From Acanthopleura granulata (Eukaryota; Mollusca; Polyplacophora; Chitonida; Chitonidae): 64,000 nucleotides of DNA. Positions 60,421-64,000 of the stretch are shown piece after piece. The notes beneath the pieces were generated by a model. That model was given only the letters and a program-made list of their open reading frames with translations. It ran no database searches and had not been told where the DNA came from. Positions within the stretch are counted from its first letter, which is position 1. Each line of letters begins with the position of its first letter. A program made the position numbers and the translations under genes. Location of the stretch: contig JABBOT010000080.1 of NCBI GenBank assembly GCA_016165875.1, forward strand, positions 35,416,364-35,480,363, written 5' to 3'.

Positions 60421-61699
60421 GGCGTATAAGTGTTGAGACAACTTTGTAAAACGCACCCTAGGCCTCAGGATCACGAAGTTGTCTTAGGTCAGACACGGTC
60501 TAAATTTGTGGTATAATTCCCGAACTTGTACATTTGAACTTACACGGAGATTCCTGGTTCTCCAATGAACGTCTAAGACTTTTATTGTTAGAATGAGGAG
60601 TCATAAGATACGTTAAAATTTTAGAACTGTAAATAGTTTTCAGGTTGAGACAGAATCTGACTGAAGTCTTAGACTTCTTCGTGATTCTGGACATGGGGGT
60701 TTTGAATTGAGTGTATTGTCGTTTATTGTGAACAAGTTGAATTCTGGATTTGCTCTGTGATAAGAGGTTGTATTGTACTGTATGTAAATTCATTCACCAT
60801 CACACATATATGTTTGTACTATATATGTATGCTTTCCGGAGTAAATTTTAAAAAGGAGCCATATTAAAACGTCCCCACAAATTTGACTTTAATTAAATTC
60901 CTAAGATGTGTCTAGTAATGTAAAATATGGATTGATTAAGTTTTATAGTAACATAAAGAAAAAAACCTTATGAGTTTGAAGATAGATGGTTTTTACGTGC
61001 ATATTTTTACGTGCCTTCTGACTGGACGGAAAAGAAAGTTTGGATCAGATTGGCGCCATTTGAAATTTTTCTTTTTGCTTTTTGTGGTCATTTTGAACAG
61101 ATGTGGCCTGATGGACTCTTCCTATACAAAAGTTATTGTTTGCCAATGTAGGGTGAAAAACACATTGTTGTGTATTCTTTTGCATTTGATAGCAACACAT
61201 GTGAAATATAAAGATGTTTTTGCAAGGATTACATTTATTGTTGTCATACATTTATTGCTGTTATTCATTTGCTCTACCTCTTCAGTAACTTGCCAGAGGA
61301 CACTTGCTTCAACCAAGCATACTGGCTTCCTCTATCAGCCAGAGGAAAAAAAAACAGACCAACATCGAATAAGTGACACAATCTCAATTATGACATTAAG
61401 CATTTAACAATAAAATAAATAAATAAATAAATTTGTTTTACTTCTTTGTTGTTGTGTACCTTTGTTTGAGTTGATACAAGAGTTCGACAGAAGTATAAAA
61501 CATCATTTGAAGGATCATACCAGATTTTCAGTGTGACCTTAGAACCATACAGAAAATGTCAGCGTGGCTATTTGCGACACAGTGTAAGAGATGTGCTGAA
61601 ACATTTTTTTTTATTAATCGAACTATTTCGTTGAATCAGTAGACCAAAGTGTCAACACTGCTGATAGCACCGTGGAGTTAGTGCAATTCTGGCTAGTTC

Positions 61700-61935
61700 G
61701 GAAGCGGTTTGGGGCCGAGTGGTTACGTTTCAATCACTATAAAGGTCGCACGGACTGCAGGTTCAAACCTGGCCATGAACATGGAATTTGTAGATCCACT
61801 TGGGCCTTGGCTGCAATAAGCGATCAACGACGCTCTTGTGGCCATTTGCCCCGTCCAGTTTTCTTTGGAGATCACTTGTCTTCTACCAGTACGGTTCGTC
61901 ACTGTGCAGAGGTCCATCAAGGTCAGACCGCGGTC
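61700..61935 (+). repeat. tRNA-derived SINE, second family
   Basis: GGGGCCGAGTGGTTACG (A box, about 61711-61727) and GCAGGTTCAAACCTGG (B box, about 61757-61772) lie at the tRNA-like spacing, followed by a SINE body (CTTGGGCCTTGGCTGCAATA, CTTGTGGCCATTTGCCCC). The head has lost cloverleaf pairing, so this is not a tRNA gene. It differs from the family at 749-996. Confidence 0.6.
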
Positions 61936-61942
61936 TTAAATA

Positions 61943-62084
61943 CGATTTATTTATTTGATTGATGTTTTACGCCGTACTCGAGAATATTTCACTTATACGA
62001 TGGCGGCCTGCGTTATGGTGGGAGGAAACCGGGTAGATCCCGGGGGAAACTCATGACCATCTGAAGGTTGCTGTCAGACCTTCC
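61943..62084 (-). repeat. SINE copy cut by the assembly gap
   Basis: GATTTATTTATTTGATTGAT, ACGCCGTACTCGAGAATATT and GGTGGGAGGAAACCGGG match the reversed family consensus closely. The element stops at the run of N that starts at 62085, so its tRNA-like head is missing from the assembly. Confidence 0.7.
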
Positions 62085-62097
62085 NNNNNNNNNNNNN
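62085..62097. other. Assembly gap (13 N)
   Basis: Thirteen N bases. The sequence resumes in mid-copy of a region already present at 35888, so this is the join between two contigs and not a real adjacency with known distance. Confidence 0.98.
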
Positions 62098-64000
62098 TCA
62101 ATCAAATGGGAACTACCAAGCAAAATATTTCTCACTCAGAAATTCCAACACGCCAAGACACACACATAAATTTGTCAGGAAAAACTCCATTTCAATTACA
62201 GTATAAGAGGATACAAATGAACACATAAGCTTGACATCTAAATGAGGTATTGCACAAGTGTATCAATATGTCCGTTTAAGTTTCCTCATCCATAACAAAA
62301 GAGGAAGCAGGTTATTCCTCTGTTGAAGACTTGAGTGGAAGACGTCAAAATCTGCTGCCTGGATCATCTTCAGATACTGGTCACATATAACCTATCAACA
62401 CAGATAACAAGATACATGTACATAGCAACCAACAGCCATCACAAACATTCCATATAAGCTACTCGTCTTATTTTCCAATCAAATAAATCCAACAATGATT
62501 CAGCATATAGCACAGCAACGTGGACAGATAACAAGATATAATGGTAAATCTTAACCAAAAATATTTGCAAGTAACTGATTTTACATACAGGTGCCATAAA
62601 CTACTTGACCTCTTGCCAGGTCCGGTTAAATTAACAACAGATCAGAAGATGGTATACCACTGCAATATGATAAGTCCATGACGAACTGCAGGTTAAGTTA
62701 TGAGAAAATCAATTATAATTTTAAAGGGCTATGCACAACTGAGGTTATTGTTGACAAAATAATGACTGTTTTCATGAAAAATATTCAGTAAAACAGGAAA
62801 ATCAAAAATTCAGAAACTGTCACACACATTTTCCCTGATTAATTGTGATTAGAATTATCACCTAGAATATAAATGCTACCCTGGGGCCCATTGTACGAAG
62901 CCGTCGCAAAAAGCACCTCGTGTAAAATCCATGACAGCATACAGTGAAAAGATATGTCACCACAGCAAATGGGCTTGAAGTAGTGTTATGACAGCTTTGT
63001 AAAACGGGACTCAGATACTTACGGTATTGTAAAACACTGGCAATGCTTCTTTGGGTACATCAGTCTTAAATGATCTAGCCTGTAGTAAAATACAACATTA
63101 CCTGAATTATAAAGGATTTATTACTGTGTTTATTAATGAACGTCAATGGAAACCATTTATTTCCTTTGTTACCGGCATCTAGATATCTGCATCCCACCAT
63201 GGCCACTATAACTGTCAGCACCATATATGACTGACAGTGTGTATAACAGTCAATACGTATGACAATATCAAGTAGATATTTTGGGACACCTACCCCATCC
63301 ATCAATTTTGAGATTTTAAATCCTGGTGTAACAGTTAACTTTTCTTCTTAACAAAAATTTTTTGAGGAAAATTCCACATCTGTATGTATTAACAAAGGAA
63401 AAAAAAACAACATTTCATCCAGTCTACATTTATTAACATATAAATATTAATATTCTTTCACTCATACTTTAAGCGCTATGTAAGACTGAAAACCATGTGC
63501 ACATGTAGTATTTCTATAGTCCTGACAATAAATGCACTCCAATCTCATCCAGTTGACAGAACATGTACATTCGTATTGTTTTATCAATCTTCCATACTTA
63601 CCCTTTTACACTGTATACTCACAGTTTCCAAATGGCGGTTGGCTATGCTGGCTATATCAAATACAACATCCTTTACAGGCTGATCTTTCAAACCACGAAT
63701 GAATGACTGCTGAGATACACTATGCTGTTGATATAAATAGATATAAAAAACAAAACAATCATGGCTAGAAGGTATTCCTGTACGTCACAAGTTAAAATGT
63801 AAAACAATCACAGAAAAACATCCTATAATATCATGTAATAAAATTTTCCAAAGATCAATAGAAACAATTTAATTTCCACATTTTCATGTACATTAACATC
63901 AATTAGAGACACACGTACCTATCACGTATCCGTGTATTTGAACACTACATAGAAGGCACATCAATATATATTACGCTTGTGCAAAAATCCTTATCTCACA
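62098..64000 (+). repeat. Duplicate of 35888-37790
   Basis: Every landmark keeps the same offset of 26210, with no net insertion or deletion over 1903 bases. By eye there are about 30 substitutions (about 1.5%), clustered in introns, plus one locally rearranged A-rich spot at about 63398-63412. Collinearity, short divergence and the adjacent N run favour an uncollapsed haplotype. Confidence 0.92.
62263..63724 (-). CDS. NDUFAF6: Second copy of NDUFAF6 3' exons (partial)
   Basis: Exons at 63623-63724, 63023-63079 and 62263-62376 match exons 8, 9 and 10 of the gene at 36053-42764 with a constant offset of 26210 bases. The earlier exons would lie past the window end. Splice sites and frame are intact. 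Coding differences seen are two synonymous changes and one replacement: FDVFH here against FDGFH in the first copy. Val or Ile at this place is what I expect of the family, so this copy carries the ancestral residue. It is best explained as the other haplotype at the same locus; a true recent segmental duplication is the alternative. Confidence 0.8.

Larger units (their letters stand above)
56500..62084. other. Intergenic stretch after NAGPA
   Basis: About 5.6 kb with no exon I can support. It contains SINE copies (58298-58455, 61709-61935, 61943-62084), two tandem arrays (59247-59566 and 60159-60420), and an AATAAAATAAATAAATAAAT run at about 61409 that is low-complexity and only incidentally a polyadenylation-like motif. 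The NAGPA polyadenylation site may lie in its first part but was not located. Open frames here (for example 60970-61407) show no recognisable domain. Confidence 0.5.

Noticed and set aside
57163..61407. Scattered 60-145 codon frames downstream of NAGPA
   Set aside because: No conserved motifs, no coherent splice sites and typical random-frame composition.
61711..61780. Possible true tRNA gene
   Set aside because: A and B boxes are present, but the arms do not pair as a cloverleaf and a SINE body follows.

Overview
The window is animal (metazoan) nuclear DNA: split genes with GT-AG introns, AT-rich intergenic sequence, dense interspersed SINE relics and minisatellites. The gene content plus the abundant tRNA-derived SINE ending in (AAAT)n suggests a marine lophotrochozoan, most likely a mollusc. 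That placement is inference; nothing here fixes the species. Six gene models could be assembled exon by exon, with splice phases that close in every case.

Layout. (1) 3210-6547 (+): the 3' half of an M14 (carboxypeptidase A-like) zinc carboxypeptidase. (2) 10210-18935 (+): a complete ten-exon M14 pro-carboxypeptidase, a tandem paralogue of the first. (3) 19871-24127 (-) and 28793-33512 (+): two small type I membrane proteins (signal peptide, one CUB domain, one LDL-receptor class A module, one transmembrane helix), arranged head to head with the same four-exon, phase-1 structure. (4) 36053-42764 (-): NDUFAF6, a mitochondrial complex I assembly factor of the squalene/phytoene synthase fold. 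(5) 43159-55213 (+): NAGPA, the lysosomal mannose-6-phosphate 'uncovering enzyme', head to head with NDUFAF6 across about 0.4 kb. (6) 62098-64000: after a 13-N gap, the last three NDUFAF6 exons reappear, collinear base for base with 35888-37790 at roughly 98% identity. This is most simply an uncollapsed second haplotype joined at a scaffold gap.

The most unusual feature is the NAGPA gene. Two large intronic minisatellites (about 31 x 93 bp and about 37 x 46 bp) were each seeded from the 3' end of the preceding coding exon together with its splice donor, so nearly every unit carries a copy of an exon end plus a GT donor. Two further stretches of the same gene show the same behaviour: a 172-bp triplication of an EGF exon whose first two copies carry an in-frame stop, and a decayed copy of an acceptor/exon start. 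More tandem arrays lie just downstream of the stop codon. Together these suggest a gene that repeatedly captures its own exon-intron junctions into tandem arrays.

The remainder is intergenic or intronic sequence with SINE copies, a decayed Penelope-like reverse transcriptase relic, short tandem duplications and microsatellites. No tRNA, rRNA, CRISPR or prokaryotic signal was seen. There is no pathway link between the neighbouring genes beyond local duplication and the shared NDUFAF6/NAGPA promoter interval.
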